DNA from: a virus
Strand: one strand, 5' to 3'
IMG/VR virus record: IMGVR_UViG_3300031673_005317
Location: 1 to 21,036 of that record
Length of the DNA stretch: 21,036 nucleotides
Shown here: positions 1 to 7,340 of the stretch, piece after piece
Numbering within the stretch: position 1 is the first letter of the stretch
Layout: every line of letters begins with the position of its first letter
Made by a program: the position numbers and the translations under genes
The notes under the pieces: generated by a model
Told to the model about the DNA's origin: nothing
What the model saw: the letters and a program-made list of their open reading frames with translations, nothing else
The model's database searches: none

Positions 1-7
1 CTGCAAC

Positions 8-205
8 ATGGATAAGTGCATTAAACTGATTTACCTTGCCACTATGTTCGGTAGACACGGAAGCCCACTGTTTGTCTGGGAATCAATAAGAAGCAGATGT
101 TATGGAAAAAATGAATCAGAGCACATTAAAGACAATCTGCGAGCATTCATGCGTCTACGAAAACCTATGATAGCCGAAATGATCGCTACCGGTGAAATAA
201 CATGA
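8..205 (+). CDS. small hypothetical protein, possibly 5'-truncated
   Basis: I do not recognise this 65-residue protein. It has a hydrophobic, aromatic first third (LIYLATMF) and a basic, helical C-terminal half (RAFMRLRKP). The first ATG in the window is at position 8, but the frame is open upstream to the window edge and no ribosome binding site can be seen. The true start may therefore lie outside. The stop TGA at 203-205 overlaps the ATG of the next gene, so the two are probably translationally coupled. Confidence 0.6.
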   Translation: MDKCIKLIYLATMFGRHGSPLFVWESIRSRCYGKNESEHIKDNLRAFMRLRKPMIAEMIATGEIT

Positions 206-402
206 GCGAAAAGTGTGGCTTTCCACGATGCAGAAATATGGTATATTTTGGATATATAAGACGCGATATCTGTTGGGAACACTGGGTGCAAATTTGTGAG
301 TCAGACAGCAAGGCAGAAAAGAGGCTGTTAAAGAAGATAGGATTAGTCAGGAACAAAAGCGGTTCTGTAGTCAGTATTATTGGAGACAGCAATGAAGAAT
401 AG
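202..402 (+). CDS. small Cys-pair (zinc-finger-like) protein
   Basis: This 66-residue protein has Cys at 5 and 10, then a Cys-x-x-His-like element (CWEH) near residues 24-27 and a further Cys at 31. The spacing suits a single zinc knuckle. The C-terminal half is Lys/Arg-rich. It starts inside the stop of the previous gene (ATGA overlap) and ends about 10 bp into the next reading frame. The function is unknown. Small zinc-binding proteins of this kind are common in large phages and often bind nucleic acid or host proteins, but nothing here shows which. Confidence 0.6.
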   Translation: MSEKCGFPRCRNMVYFGYIRRDICWEHWVQICESDSKAEKRLLKKIGLVRNKSGSVVSIIGDSNEE

Positions 403-613
403 TATAAATTGGACAAGAGTGTGGGGTGATTTTGATTCATGGATGGAAAAGAGAGAAAGACCAACAACATGTAAAGAATGCGATCATAAAACATTCAATG
501 AACCAGAGTGGGACGAACAACAAGTAAAAATTCAAAGACTTATTAATGCAGAAGTCCGAAAAATAGGGCTCAGCACACGTCTCGGTGACGTAAAAAATAA
601 AACCAAAACTTAG
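392..613 (+). CDS. small hypothetical protein with a CxxC pair
   Basis: A 73-residue hydrophilic protein with one Cys-x-x-Cys pair (CKEC) near residues 27-30 and a charged helical tail. I chose ATG 392 because GGAG sits six bases upstream (382-385). A longer form from TTG 380 has no comparable site. The gene overlaps the end of the preceding one by 11 bp. I do not recognise a family. Confidence 0.6.
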   Translation: MKNSINWTRVWGDFDSWMEKRERPTTCKECDHKTFNEPEWDEQQVKIQRLINAEVRKIGLSTRLGDVKNKTKT

Positions 614-637
614 TGGAACAAATAGCTTGGTTACACG

Positions 638-643
638 TATAAT
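638..643 (+). promoter_or_regulatory. perfect TATAAT -10 box five bases before an ATG
   Basis: The hexamer TATAAT at 638-643 lies in the short gap after the stop at 613 and five bases before ATG 649. The -35 region is poor: TGGAAC at 614-619 with an 18-bp spacer matches TTGACA at only three positions. If used, transcription would begin at or very near the ATG and give a leaderless mRNA. This would fit the lack of a ribosome binding site there. In AT-rich DNA a chance TATAAT is not rare. Confidence 0.25.
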
Positions 644-648
644 AAGAC

Positions 649-861
649 ATGAACCCCAAACAAGTAGCAGCCAAGTTAAGAGAAATACTAGACCGAGCAG
701 ATATGGAAGGCGATGGACTTATAAATCGTAAGCGGTCGTCTAAACACGACAGCGATATCGAAGTTTTGTTAGCACATCTGTCTTTATTAGTAAGCGACTT
801 ACGATTCGAAGTAGTATCAACTCGCAGAGAATTGTTCGAAATACGTTCATTATTAGAATAA
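649..861 (+). CDS. small helical hypothetical protein
   Basis: A 70-residue protein, charged at the N-terminus (KQVAAKLREIL) with a C-terminal half that looks like one long amphipathic helix (IEVLLAHLSLLVSDLRFEVV). A small coiled-coil or dimerisation protein is plausible. Unlike almost every other gene here, its ATG has no recognisable AGGAG-type site upstream, only a TATAAT. The function is unknown. Confidence 0.55.
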   Translation: MNPKQVAAKLREILDRADMEGDGLINRKRSSKHDSDIEVLLAHLSLLVSDLRFEVVSTRRELFEIRSLLE

Positions 862-911
862 GGAATGGCTCACTTCTTTTTTTGTGATACTTGGTTTTAA
901 GGGACACTAAT

Positions 912-2459
912 ATGAAAGACTTTGCTACAAAGTTTTCTGATTACTGCTGCTCTGGACATGCCCTACTGTGTGTCGACACATTTGAAAAGGATCGGGCTAT
1001 CAGCGAAATTGCAAGGGTTGCCGCCACAATCGATCGTGAAATTTATATTTGGTCAATATCGCGTGGGTGGATTGACGATAAAGGAGTATCTGTCGGTGGT
1101 GTTAAACCTTCTGCTCCTGTATATGAACATGTGCAAGCCGTATTAGAGTTCAAAGAGGGTACAATATGTGTGTTCCGGGATTTCGGTGTATACCTAGATA
1201 GCAAAACGTATCCAAATTATGACGTAGTCATATCTTGGTTAGATGAATTGCGCAAGGTAGTGTCATCTGTTAGACAAACCATAGTTTTTGTGGGACCAGA
1301 GTTCGATATCCCAAAGCCACTACTACACGACATTACTAGCATAGATTTTGATTTACCGGGTACAGAAGCAATAGAAGAAAGAATTAGATTCACATGCAAA
1401 GATGTTTCAAAAAGCGATGGAAGTAAATTTGAGCTTGACGAAAAAATATTGCCAGAAATAGTTTTGGCTTGCAAAGGAATGACATCAACTGAAATTGTTG
1501 ACCGTGTAGCATTGAGTTTAAGAATACATAAAGACTTAGATGGCAATGCTATCAAAACTTTAATAGATGAGAAGGCTTCAGTAATTAATGCGTCAGGTAT
1601 TCTACAATATATCGAACCTAAAATAAAAGGCATGTCAGATGTCGGTGGGTATGAAGCTATTAAAAATCATGTCAAATTAGATAGACCGTGTTTTACCAAA
1701 TCCGCTCGTGATTTCGGGATTGATTACCCCAAGGGAATACTCTGCGTAGGAGTCAGTGGAACTGGAAAAACCCTAATGTCAATAGCAATTGCTGCGGAAT
1801 TCGGATTACCATTAATTACACTTGATATAGGAAGCATTATGGGTTCTTTCATCGGGCAATCTGAGGCGAACATGAGGCAAGCCATTAAAATTATTGAAAG
1901 CATCAGTCCATGCGTATTGCAGGTCGATGAAATCGAAAAATCCTTTGGCGGGAACAATGATCTTGATGGCGGTACTTCTAAGAGAACATTCGCCAGTTTC
2001 CTCAAGTGGATGAGTTCCAGAGAATCTGCTGTCTATGTTGTTGCAACGGCAAATAATGTTAGTGCCCTGCCTGTTGAACTACTTCGTTCGGGTAGATTCG
2101 ATACGCTCTTCGGTTTCGATCTACCAGATGAAGATGAAAAACAACAAATATTCAATATACACATATCTAAAAGAGGTAGAGACAGCGAATCTTTTAATAC
2201 TAAGAAACTATCAGAACAAGCGGTTGGTTTCGTCGGAGCCGATATTGAACAAGCGGTTAAGATGGGACTTAAAATTGCATTTGCTCAAAAACAACAATTA
2301 AAACAATCGCATCTTGAATCAGCTATAGAAGGAATTGTCCCACTAATCAGGGTGGAGCCAGAAAAAATTAAAGCAACTCAAGAATGGTGTCTGAAGCATA
2401 CCCAGATGGCAAATCCCAGAAAGCAAATTGAAAAAGTTAGAAAAGTCTCTCTAAATTAG
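912..2459 (+). CDS. Ycf46-like AAA+ ATPase
   Basis: This 515-residue protein resembles the Ycf46 family of AAA+ ATPases in length and plan. The N-terminal half contains the family-like stretch CVDTFEKDRA, then YIWSISRGW. The AAA+ module follows: Walker A GVSGTGKT at residues 280-287, Walker B with Asp-Glu at 339-340, a sensor-1-type ATANN, and LLRSGRFD supplying the arginine-finger region. All ATPase residues look intact. I chose ATG 912 because AGGGA lies seven bases upstream; a TTG at 891 would add seven residues without a good site. A homing-endonuclease-like gene follows after 8 bp. Ycf46 has been linked to inorganic carbon/photosynthesis control in cyanobacteria, but its biochemical role is unclear. 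Related DUF1257 and DUF2997 genes lie downstream. The family call is confident; the function is not. Confidence 0.85.
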   Translation: MKDFATKFSDYCCSGHALLCVDTFEKDRAISEIARVAATIDREIYIWSISRGWIDDKGVSVGGVKPSAPVYEHVQAVLEFKEGTICVFRDFGVYLDSKTYPNYDVVISWLDELRKVVSSVRQTIVFVGPEFDIPKPLLHDITSIDFDLPGTEAIEERIRFTCKDVSKSDGSKFELDEKILPEIVLACKGMTSTEIVDRVALSLRIHKDLDGNAIKTLIDEKASVINASGILQYIEPKIKGMSDVGGYEAIKNHVKLDRPCFTKSARDFGIDYPKGILCVGVSGTGKTLMSIAIAAEFGLPLITLDIGSIMGSFIGQSEANMRQAIKIIESISPCVLQVDEIEKSFGGNNDLDGGTSKRTFASFLKWMSSRESAVYVVATANNVSALPVELLRSGRFDTLFGFDLPDEDEKQQIFNIHISKRGRDSESFNTKKLSEQAVGFVGADIEQAVKMGLKIAFAQKQQLKQSHLESAIEGIVPLIRVEPEKIKATQEWCLKHTQMANPRKQIEKVRKVSLN

Positions 2460-2467
2460 GATATGCT

Positions 2468-3115
2468 ATGCCAAAATTAATTGATTTAACCGGAAGAAAA
2501 TTCGGACGGCTTGTTGTTATAAAACAAGTTGGAAAAGATAAGTGGGGAAGTTATAAATGGTTATGTCTATGTGATTGTGGTAATAAAACAATAATTATTA
2601 GCTATAGTCTTATAAAAAATAAAACTAAAAGCTGCGGTTGTTTGCAGAAACAAATTGTATCGAGTATCAATATGACACACGGCCATAGTAGAAGAGGTAA
2701 ATTGTCTAAGACCTATACAGTATGGGCATCTATGATTCAAAGATGCACTAACCCTAATTCTCAAGATTATTACCTTTATGGGGAGAGAGGAATTAAAGTT
2801 GGTAAAAAATGGATAAAATTCTCAAATTTCTTAGAAGACATGGGCGAGGTGCGAAAAGGTTGCCAGATTGATAGAATAAACAATAATAAAAATTATTGCA
2901 AATCAAATTGTCGTTGGACTACTCCTAAAATAAATAGTCGAAATAGACGAAATAATCGCCTAGAAACATATAATGGGAAAACACAATGTTTGGCCGCCTG
3001 GGCAGAAGAATATAACATTCCCTACCTTAGATTGTGGAAAAGATGTCAGAAATACGGCTGGCCAATAGGGAAAGCCTTAACAACCCCGGTGAACAAAAGG
3101 AGAAAAGTGAGATGA
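2468..3115 (+). CDS. free-standing homing-endonuclease-like protein
   Basis: A 215-residue protein with the layout of phage homing-endonuclease-like proteins. An N-terminal zinc-ribbon-like segment has CLCDCG near residues 33-38 and SCGC near 56-59. A central YTVWASMIQRC block follows, then YGERGIKV, then a nuclease-like core with QIDRINNNKNY and NCRWTT. These motifs recur in stand-alone phage HNH/AP2-type genes that spread by cutting DNA near their own insertion site. The catalytic residues cannot be assigned by eye. It sits tightly between the Ycf46-like ATPase (8 bp) and the DUF3150 gene (ATGA overlap). Its DNA is visibly more AT-rich than both neighbours, with AAT/AAA-heavy codons, consistent with an inserted mobile gene that landed without breaking the operon. 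Confidence 0.75.
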   Translation: MPKLIDLTGRKFGRLVVIKQVGKDKWGSYKWLCLCDCGNKTIIISYSLIKNKTKSCGCLQKQIVSSINMTHGHSRRGKLSKTYTVWASMIQRCTNPNSQDYYLYGERGIKVGKKWIKFSNFLEDMGEVRKGCQIDRINNNKNYCKSNCRWTTPKINSRNRRNNRLETYNGKTQCLAAWAEEYNIPYLRLWKRCQKYGWPIGKALTTPVNKRRKVR

Positions 3116-4107
3116 GCGAAACATTACAGAAAAAAGACGCTATCAATCTATTCGATCTAGGTACTCTTGTCAATCTTAAAGTGCGTATGTGGAGTGCCAG
3201 GAAAATGATAACCCGCACAGACCTAATAAGTGTCGGTTATGACCCAAGCAAACTTCCGGAAGATATTTGTAATCTTGGTCGCAAACTTCTAGTGCCTAAA
3301 GCCGAAATACAAGCGTTAACAAGAATTGAACAAAGGGCTAGGAAAGCCTTAGAGAGATTTTCAGTACCATTTGGTATCAGTAGTTCGCACTTTGTCCCAA
3401 TAAAAATGCTTCCCACCGTAGAAGGCCAAATTGGGGAACTTAAAAACGAATTTTTCATCTTAGTAGACAATTTCATCGCTCGTTTCGATAAATTAAAAGA
3501 AACAATTCAAAATAGCCATCCAGAATTTTGGGATAAATGCTTAAAAAATCATTACCCTTCAGACCCCAAAGCCCTAAGAAAACGATTCCAATTTAATTGG
3601 TACACATTTCGCATAGCTGGGATGGGGTCTATAGAAGAAACTAGTGTTGAAGAAATAATGGCCCGTCAGAACGTTCAAACCGAACGAGAAGGAGAACTAC
3701 GTCAGCAAATGCAAACAGAAGTTGGAGAATTTGTCGGAGAATACGTCAAGTCGATGCGAAATGAAACAATACGATTCTGTGATTTAATGACCGCTCGTAT
3801 TAGTGGTAAACCATTTGGTGACGAAACAGATGCAAAGAAGCTAACACCAAAATCTATTTCTTGTTTCCGTAAATATGTTGACCGTTTCCAGCAAATGAAC
3901 ATTTTCGGAGATGTAGAAATAGAAACCATGCTTACTGAATTCCGAAATATGTTCTTAGATTCGGGGGTTACATCTCAAGATTTTGAATCAGCTACAATAA
4001 AAAATAGTATAGAAACATCTCTCCAGGCTATCAGAAATAAAGCGGCAGCCGAAGGAGAAAGCGGGTCAAAGTTCATTGGTGAACTACAGAGACGAATCAC
4101 TTTATAG
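3112..4107 (+). CDS. DUF3150-family protein
   Basis: A 331-residue protein whose N-terminal half matches the DUF3150 pattern. It reads LVNLKVRMWSARKMI, then a Leu-Pro followed by LGRKLLVPKAEIQ, then a helix (RIEQRARKALERF) leading to a VPFGI/HFVPI segment. The C-terminal half is mostly charged helix. I chose ATG 3112 because AAGGAG lies about nine bases upstream; an in-frame ATG at 3034 lies inside the preceding gene. DUF3150 proteins occur in phages and often neighbour an AAA+ ATPase, but no activity is established. Here the nearest ATPase is the Ycf46-like gene, separated only by the homing-endonuclease-like insertion, so the two may be functional partners (inference). Confidence 0.7.
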   Translation: MSETLQKKDAINLFDLGTLVNLKVRMWSARKMITRTDLISVGYDPSKLPEDICNLGRKLLVPKAEIQALTRIEQRARKALERFSVPFGISSSHFVPIKMLPTVEGQIGELKNEFFILVDNFIARFDKLKETIQNSHPEFWDKCLKNHYPSDPKALRKRFQFNWYTFRIAGMGSIEETSVEEIMARQNVQTEREGELRQQMQTEVGEFVGEYVKSMRNETIRFCDLMTARISGKPFGDETDAKKLTPKSISCFRKYVDRFQQMNIFGDVEIETMLTEFRNMFLDSGVTSQDFESATIKNSIETSLQAIRNKAAAEGESGSKFIGELQRRITL

Positions 4108-4120
4108 AAAGGATCAAATT

Positions 4121-4627
4121 GTGAACAAAAATCCTGCCGAAATGCTACGAAGATTTGAAGAATTATGGGATAACGGTCAAATTACACACGGTTCAGCACT
4201 AAATAGAGAGGCAGTGTATGATTTATATAACGATATAGCTAATTATCTAACAGAACTAGATGATGCGAATTGTTGTCCAGATTGTTGTGAACCACTCAGT
4301 AACTGCGATTGCGACGAAGATGATGATTATGACGATGATTCGTGCTGTCTTACGTGTGGGGAATATTACACCCATTGTCACTGCACGCATAATGAAATGT
4401 CGCGTTGTGGTCAATGTGACGAATTATATTATGAAGATGGAGTGAAATTCTGCGAATGTGGTTGCGAACCACTTGGCGATTGTGATGATGATGAAGATGA
4501 ATTTTGCGAAGAATGCGAACGTGATTGCGTGTGTCACCGAGTAATACAAAGTGCCCAGGGCAACGAGGTGGTAGCTCCACCTCTGAATGCATTTGACAGG
4601 GCAAAGTGGATTAAATCACAGGAGTAA
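4121..4627 (+). CDS. Cys/Asp-rich multi-zinc-finger-like protein
   Basis: A 168-residue protein with a helical N-terminal third and a C-terminal region packed with Cys pairs (CPDC, CLTC, CHC, CGQC, CEC, CEEC, CVCH) separated by acidic runs such as DEDDDYDDD. Two segments look like an internal repeat: CEPLSNCDCDEDDD and CEPLGDCDDDEDE. This suggests several metal sites. I chose GTG 4121 because GAAAGGA lies seven bases upstream and the previous gene stops at 4107; an upstream TTG at 4076 lies inside that gene. It sits between DUF3150 and the Ycf35-like gene. The function is unknown. A metal-binding or protein-interaction role is the most that can be said. Confidence 0.75.
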   Translation: MNKNPAEMLRRFEELWDNGQITHGSALNREAVYDLYNDIANYLTELDDANCCPDCCEPLSNCDCDEDDDYDDDSCCLTCGEYYTHCHCTHNEMSRCGQCDELYYEDGVKFCECGCEPLGDCDDDEDEFCEECERDCVCHRVIQSAQGNEVVAPPLNAFDRAKWIKSQE

Positions 4628-4631
4628 ACAG

Positions 4632-5045
4632 ATGAGCAGATACGCCACCGTAAAGACCCAATTTAAGGACTGCAACGTCCTAGTAGAAGCCCTCCTAGAA
4701 ACGGGCAATTGGACTACCGAACAAATAGAAGTCCATACTAATCCACAACACCTTTTCGGTTACCATGGAGATCAACGAGCAGAGACAGCCCACATCATCA
4801 TTCGTCGAAAACATATTGGCAGCGCATCGAACGATTTAGGTTTCGTAAAAACTGAAGATGGTAGTTACGAGGCCATTATCTCTGAATATGACTCTGGAAA
4901 GTATGGGGCTACGTGGAGAGGACAACTCACGGGAAACTACGCCTTCCACAAGGTCCGGAGAGAACAGGAGTCTCGTGGAAGAAGTGTAACTCGTACTAGG
5001 TGTTCTAATGGTCATCAAAGGGTAGAAGTGATTGGATACAGATAA
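4632..5045 (+). CDS. Ycf35/DUF1257-like protein
   Basis: This 137-residue protein matches the DUF1257 (Ycf35) pattern over its whole length. It opens with SRYATVKTQFKD followed by LVEALLETG, then LFGYHGDQRAETAHIIIRR, a DLGFVKTEDGSYEAI strand block, a Tyr-Ala near the middle of the C-terminal half (GNYAFHKVRRE) and a basic C-terminal strand (QRVEVIGYR). ATG 4632 is preceded by AGGAG and lies 4 bp after the previous stop. DUF1257 proteins are encoded in plastids and cyanobacteria and have no settled biochemical role. With the Ycf46-like ATPase and a DUF2997 protein in the same block, it probably belongs to a shared module (inference). Confidence 0.8.
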   Translation: MSRYATVKTQFKDCNVLVEALLETGNWTTEQIEVHTNPQHLFGYHGDQRAETAHIIIRRKHIGSASNDLGFVKTEDGSYEAIISEYDSGKYGATWRGQLTGNYAFHKVRREQESRGRSVTRTRCSNGHQRVEVIGYR

Positions 5046-5049
5046 TATA

Positions 5050-5613
5050 ATGCAAACTAAACAAACATACCCGGAAGCTGGAAATTGGCACGAATTCGAT
5101 TCGTTCATCTGGTTCAAACGGCCTGACGACGCGGACGATTTCTGCATCTACCACTTGAATCATCGTGATTCGGGTCTACTGGATCAGTCCAACGCAGACA
5201 TCATAAGAGAAGCCCTAAAACCATTCGATAATGATGTACTTTTTATGGAATTTAGCCATTGGGCAGCCGGGTGGATTAACGCTGTGGCCGTTCGTGTAAA
5301 TACCGAAGCCTACAAAACACTTTGCGGAATCATCGACAGGTTATCTGAATACCCAGTCCTCGACGAAATGGAGTATTGCGAGCGAGAGTACGAAGCAACA
5401 TTGGAAAATATCAAAGATTCGTTTTATCAAGTAAAAGAAAAGATTGATAAGAATAAACTTCCAGAAGATTGGTCCTCCTACGCACATACGTGGTTTGGGG
5501 ATAACGATCAAAGCGCCGTAGAGAGTGTGGACGATCAGGGCGGATACCCAAACCATGATCAATTACTAGAGTGCATATCGTCACTGTGGCCAGAAGCAGT
5601 CAACACAAAATAA
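5050..5613 (+). CDS. hypothetical phage protein
   Basis: A 187-residue acidic, Trp/Tyr-rich protein of no family I can name. Recognisable stretches are HRDSGLLDQSN, FSHWAAGWINAVAVRV and YPVLDEMEY followed by an acidic helix. I recall similar unnamed proteins in other phages, but cannot assign a function. ATG 5050 lies four bases after the DUF1257 stop and has only a weak upstream purine tract. A TTG at 5032 that would overlap DUF1257 is an alternative start. Confidence 0.65.
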   Translation: MQTKQTYPEAGNWHEFDSFIWFKRPDDADDFCIYHLNHRDSGLLDQSNADIIREALKPFDNDVLFMEFSHWAAGWINAVAVRVNTEAYKTLCGIIDRLSEYPVLDEMEYCEREYEATLENIKDSFYQVKEKIDKNKLPEDWSSYAHTWFGDNDQSAVESVDDQGGYPNHDQLLECISSLWPEAVNTK

Positions 5614-5630
5614 TATGGGAACCAAAATAA

Positions 5631-5996
5631 ATGCTTACTCAACTAAGTACTGCAAAACGGGTTGCTGGGTATGGTAATGTCAAAAGAGCTAAAGTAAGTG
5701 CCATAGCTTTCACTTCAAACGGGCAAATCATAGCCAATGCACACAATAGAAGAGTAGGTGGCATACCAGGGAAATGGACAGAACACGCAGAAGAAGTATT
5801 AATCCATAAACTCAATAGAATTAGAGCATGGAATAGATATAGCGATATAACAATCCTGGTACTGCGTATAAATACTAAAGGTTTGGTTATGGCTAAGCCG
5901 TGCAAAAAGTGTCAACAGATATTGAAGCAGTATCCAGTAGAAGTATTCTATACAAACAGGGTTGGAGAAATAGTCCGATGGCATTGCAATTCTTAA
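5631..5996 (+). CDS. cytidine/deoxycytidylate deaminase-fold zinc enzyme
   Basis: A 121-residue protein with the zinc-deaminase signature. His52-Ala-Glu54 (HAE) supplies a zinc ligand and the proton-shuttling Glu, and Pro90-Cys91-x-x-Cys94 (PCKKC) supplies the other two ligands. The spacing and the surrounding beta strands (ITILVLRIN and VEVFYTN) fit the cytidine-deaminase fold. The length is close to a minimal deaminase domain. The substrate cannot be read from sequence: dCMP or cytidine deamination for dTTP supply is the simple idea and would suit ThyX downstream, but base editing of DNA or RNA is not excluded. Its last 19 bp overlap the BRCT gene. Confidence 0.8.
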   Translation: MLTQLSTAKRVAGYGNVKRAKVSAIAFTSNGQIIANAHNRRVGGIPGKWTEHAEEVLIHKLNRIRAWNRYSDITILVLRINTKGLVMAKPCKKCQQILKQYPVEVFYTNRVGEIVRWHCNS

Positions 5997-6352
5997 GTGA
6001 TACTGGGGTACTAAAAAATGCCGTATTCTGCTTTACCGGGAAAGCCCCTAAGCCACGTAAAGAGATGGCGGCTATAGCGAATAAGGCGGGTGCATCAGTA
6101 ACTCAGTCTGTAATTAATATGACGACAATACTAGTAATAGCTGATGCGAATAGTGTGTCGTCTAAAGCACGAAAAGCCCGTGAAAATGGGATTGATCTTA
6201 TTCGTCCCGAACAATTCTTTGACATGTGCAAAATGGTCACTGCATCGAACGGTGGTGATCATATTAGTAAGATTCATATAGAGTCACCAAAACCGATCAA
6301 TAAGCCAAATGAAAAACGGAAGCATTCATGTGTTCGGCGGATAGAATTATAG
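5978..6352 (+). CDS. stand-alone BRCT-domain protein
   Basis: A 124-residue protein that is nearly all one BRCT domain of the type ending NAD-dependent DNA ligases. It has the VFCFTGKAPKPRKEM opening, an internal Gly-Ala (NKAGASVTQSV), TTILVIAD, then a Lys/Ala-rich helix (SKARKAREN) and a hydrophobic IRPEQFF segment. A basic tail of about 35 residues follows. No ligase catalytic domain is attached. ATG 5978 begins exactly at the domain and overlaps the deaminase stop by 19 bp, so co-translation is likely. BRCT domains bind DNA ends or phosphoproteins, and a role in DNA repair or replication is inferred only. Confidence 0.8.
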   Translation: MALQFLSDTGVLKNAVFCFTGKAPKPRKEMAAIANKAGASVTQSVINMTTILVIADANSVSSKARKARENGIDLIRPEQFFDMCKMVTASNGGDHISKIHIESPKPINKPNEKRKHSCVRRIEL

Positions 6353-6365
6353 GGGAAACTGCAAT

Positions 6366-7331
6366 ATGAAAAAATGTTATGGATTCAACGATATAGCCCT
6401 GGTACAGAAAAAAAATATATGCAAATCACGGTCAGATGTAATAATAGAATCTGAAATCATCAGAGGAATAATAAGACCTATTCCATTAATTGCTGCCAAT
6501 ATGGCGTCTGTCACCAATGCAGGATTTTGCTCCCAACTGTATAAATTAGGAGCCATTGGTGTCTTGCATCGCGCATTTCATGAGCTAGAATATTTAGCAG
6601 AAGTTAAGGAATTGGCTTCCAACTGTCCAGTAGTCGCTGCTTCCATTGGTATAAGTGACCATTTTTTACTAAACAAGCTCATAAAACATGGGGTCAATTT
6701 GGTAGTAATTGATATAGCACACGCCTATTGCGACCCGGCAATGGATATGTGCAAACATATTAGACACATGTATCCACATGTTACAGTCGTGGTTGGAAAC
6801 ACAATAAACATCAATATGCTAGACGAGATAGATGGTATAGCTGATGGATTAAAAATCGGCTGTGCAAGTGGGAGTCCGTGCGAAACCGCTGTAACCGCAG
6901 GATGTTATGAACCACAATTCAGTGCAGTATTGAAATTCAGAGAACGCGCTCATCAATTGGGAATTCCAATTATATCGGATGGGTCTATCAAGCAACCGGC
7001 AGACTTTGTTAAGGCAATTGGAGCGGGAGCGTCGGGAGTTATGGCGGGGCAAATTTTTGCACGTTGCCCAGAAAGTGCCGCAACGACTGTGGATATAGAT
7101 GGCGTTACAAAGAAGGTATACTCCGGCATGGCGAGTCGTGCAGTCCAGGAAAAATGGAGAGGTAGTGTCCATAATGATTGTCCAGAAGGTAAAACCATTC
7201 TACTTGAAATGGGCGAATCATTAGAAAAATTGCTTATGCGATATTGTGGAGCATTGAGAAGCGGAATATCATACGCTGGGTTCAATAATGTTAATAATTT
7301 CAGTGCTAACTGTGAGTTTATATTGGTGTAG
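6366..7331 (+). CDS. GMP reductase / IMP dehydrogenase-family enzyme
   Basis: A 321-residue TIM-barrel enzyme of the IMPDH/GMPR family without CBS domains, which makes it GMPR-sized. Visible features are FNDIALV at the start, PLIAANMASVTN, a GAIGVLHR segment, the catalytic-loop region GCASGSPCETA with the likely nucleophile Cys172, ISDGSIKQPADFVKAIGAGASGVM for phosphate binding, the flap start YSGMASRAVQ, and EGKT followed by GISYAGFNN near the C-terminus. EGKT and the lack of CBS domains favour GMP reductase (GMP to IMP with NADPH). The loop differs from the usual GSxCTTR: the second residue after Cys is Thr, but Glu and Ala replace the neighbouring Thr and Arg. IMP dehydrogenase activity cannot be excluded. 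It would alter purine pools. Confidence 0.8.
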   Translation: MKKCYGFNDIALVQKKNICKSRSDVIIESEIIRGIIRPIPLIAANMASVTNAGFCSQLYKLGAIGVLHRAFHELEYLAEVKELASNCPVVAASIGISDHFLLNKLIKHGVNLVVIDIAHAYCDPAMDMCKHIRHMYPHVTVVVGNTININMLDEIDGIADGLKIGCASGSPCETAVTAGCYEPQFSAVLKFRERAHQLGIPIISDGSIKQPADFVKAIGAGASGVMAGQIFARCPESAATTVDIDGVTKKVYSGMASRAVQEKWRGSVHNDCPEGKTILLEMGESLEKLLMRYCGALRSGISYAGFNNVNNFSANCEFILV

Positions 7332-7340
7332 GAGTCAGTA

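Noticed and set aside
186-494. Minus-strand open frame of 102 codons, and similar minus-strand frames throughout (for example 1217-1633, 6953-7351, 10215-10640, 11868-12233).
   Set aside because: They lie opposite well-supported + strand genes, have no ribosome binding sites or recognisable domains, and have compositions typical of antisense frames. I treat all of them as shadows.
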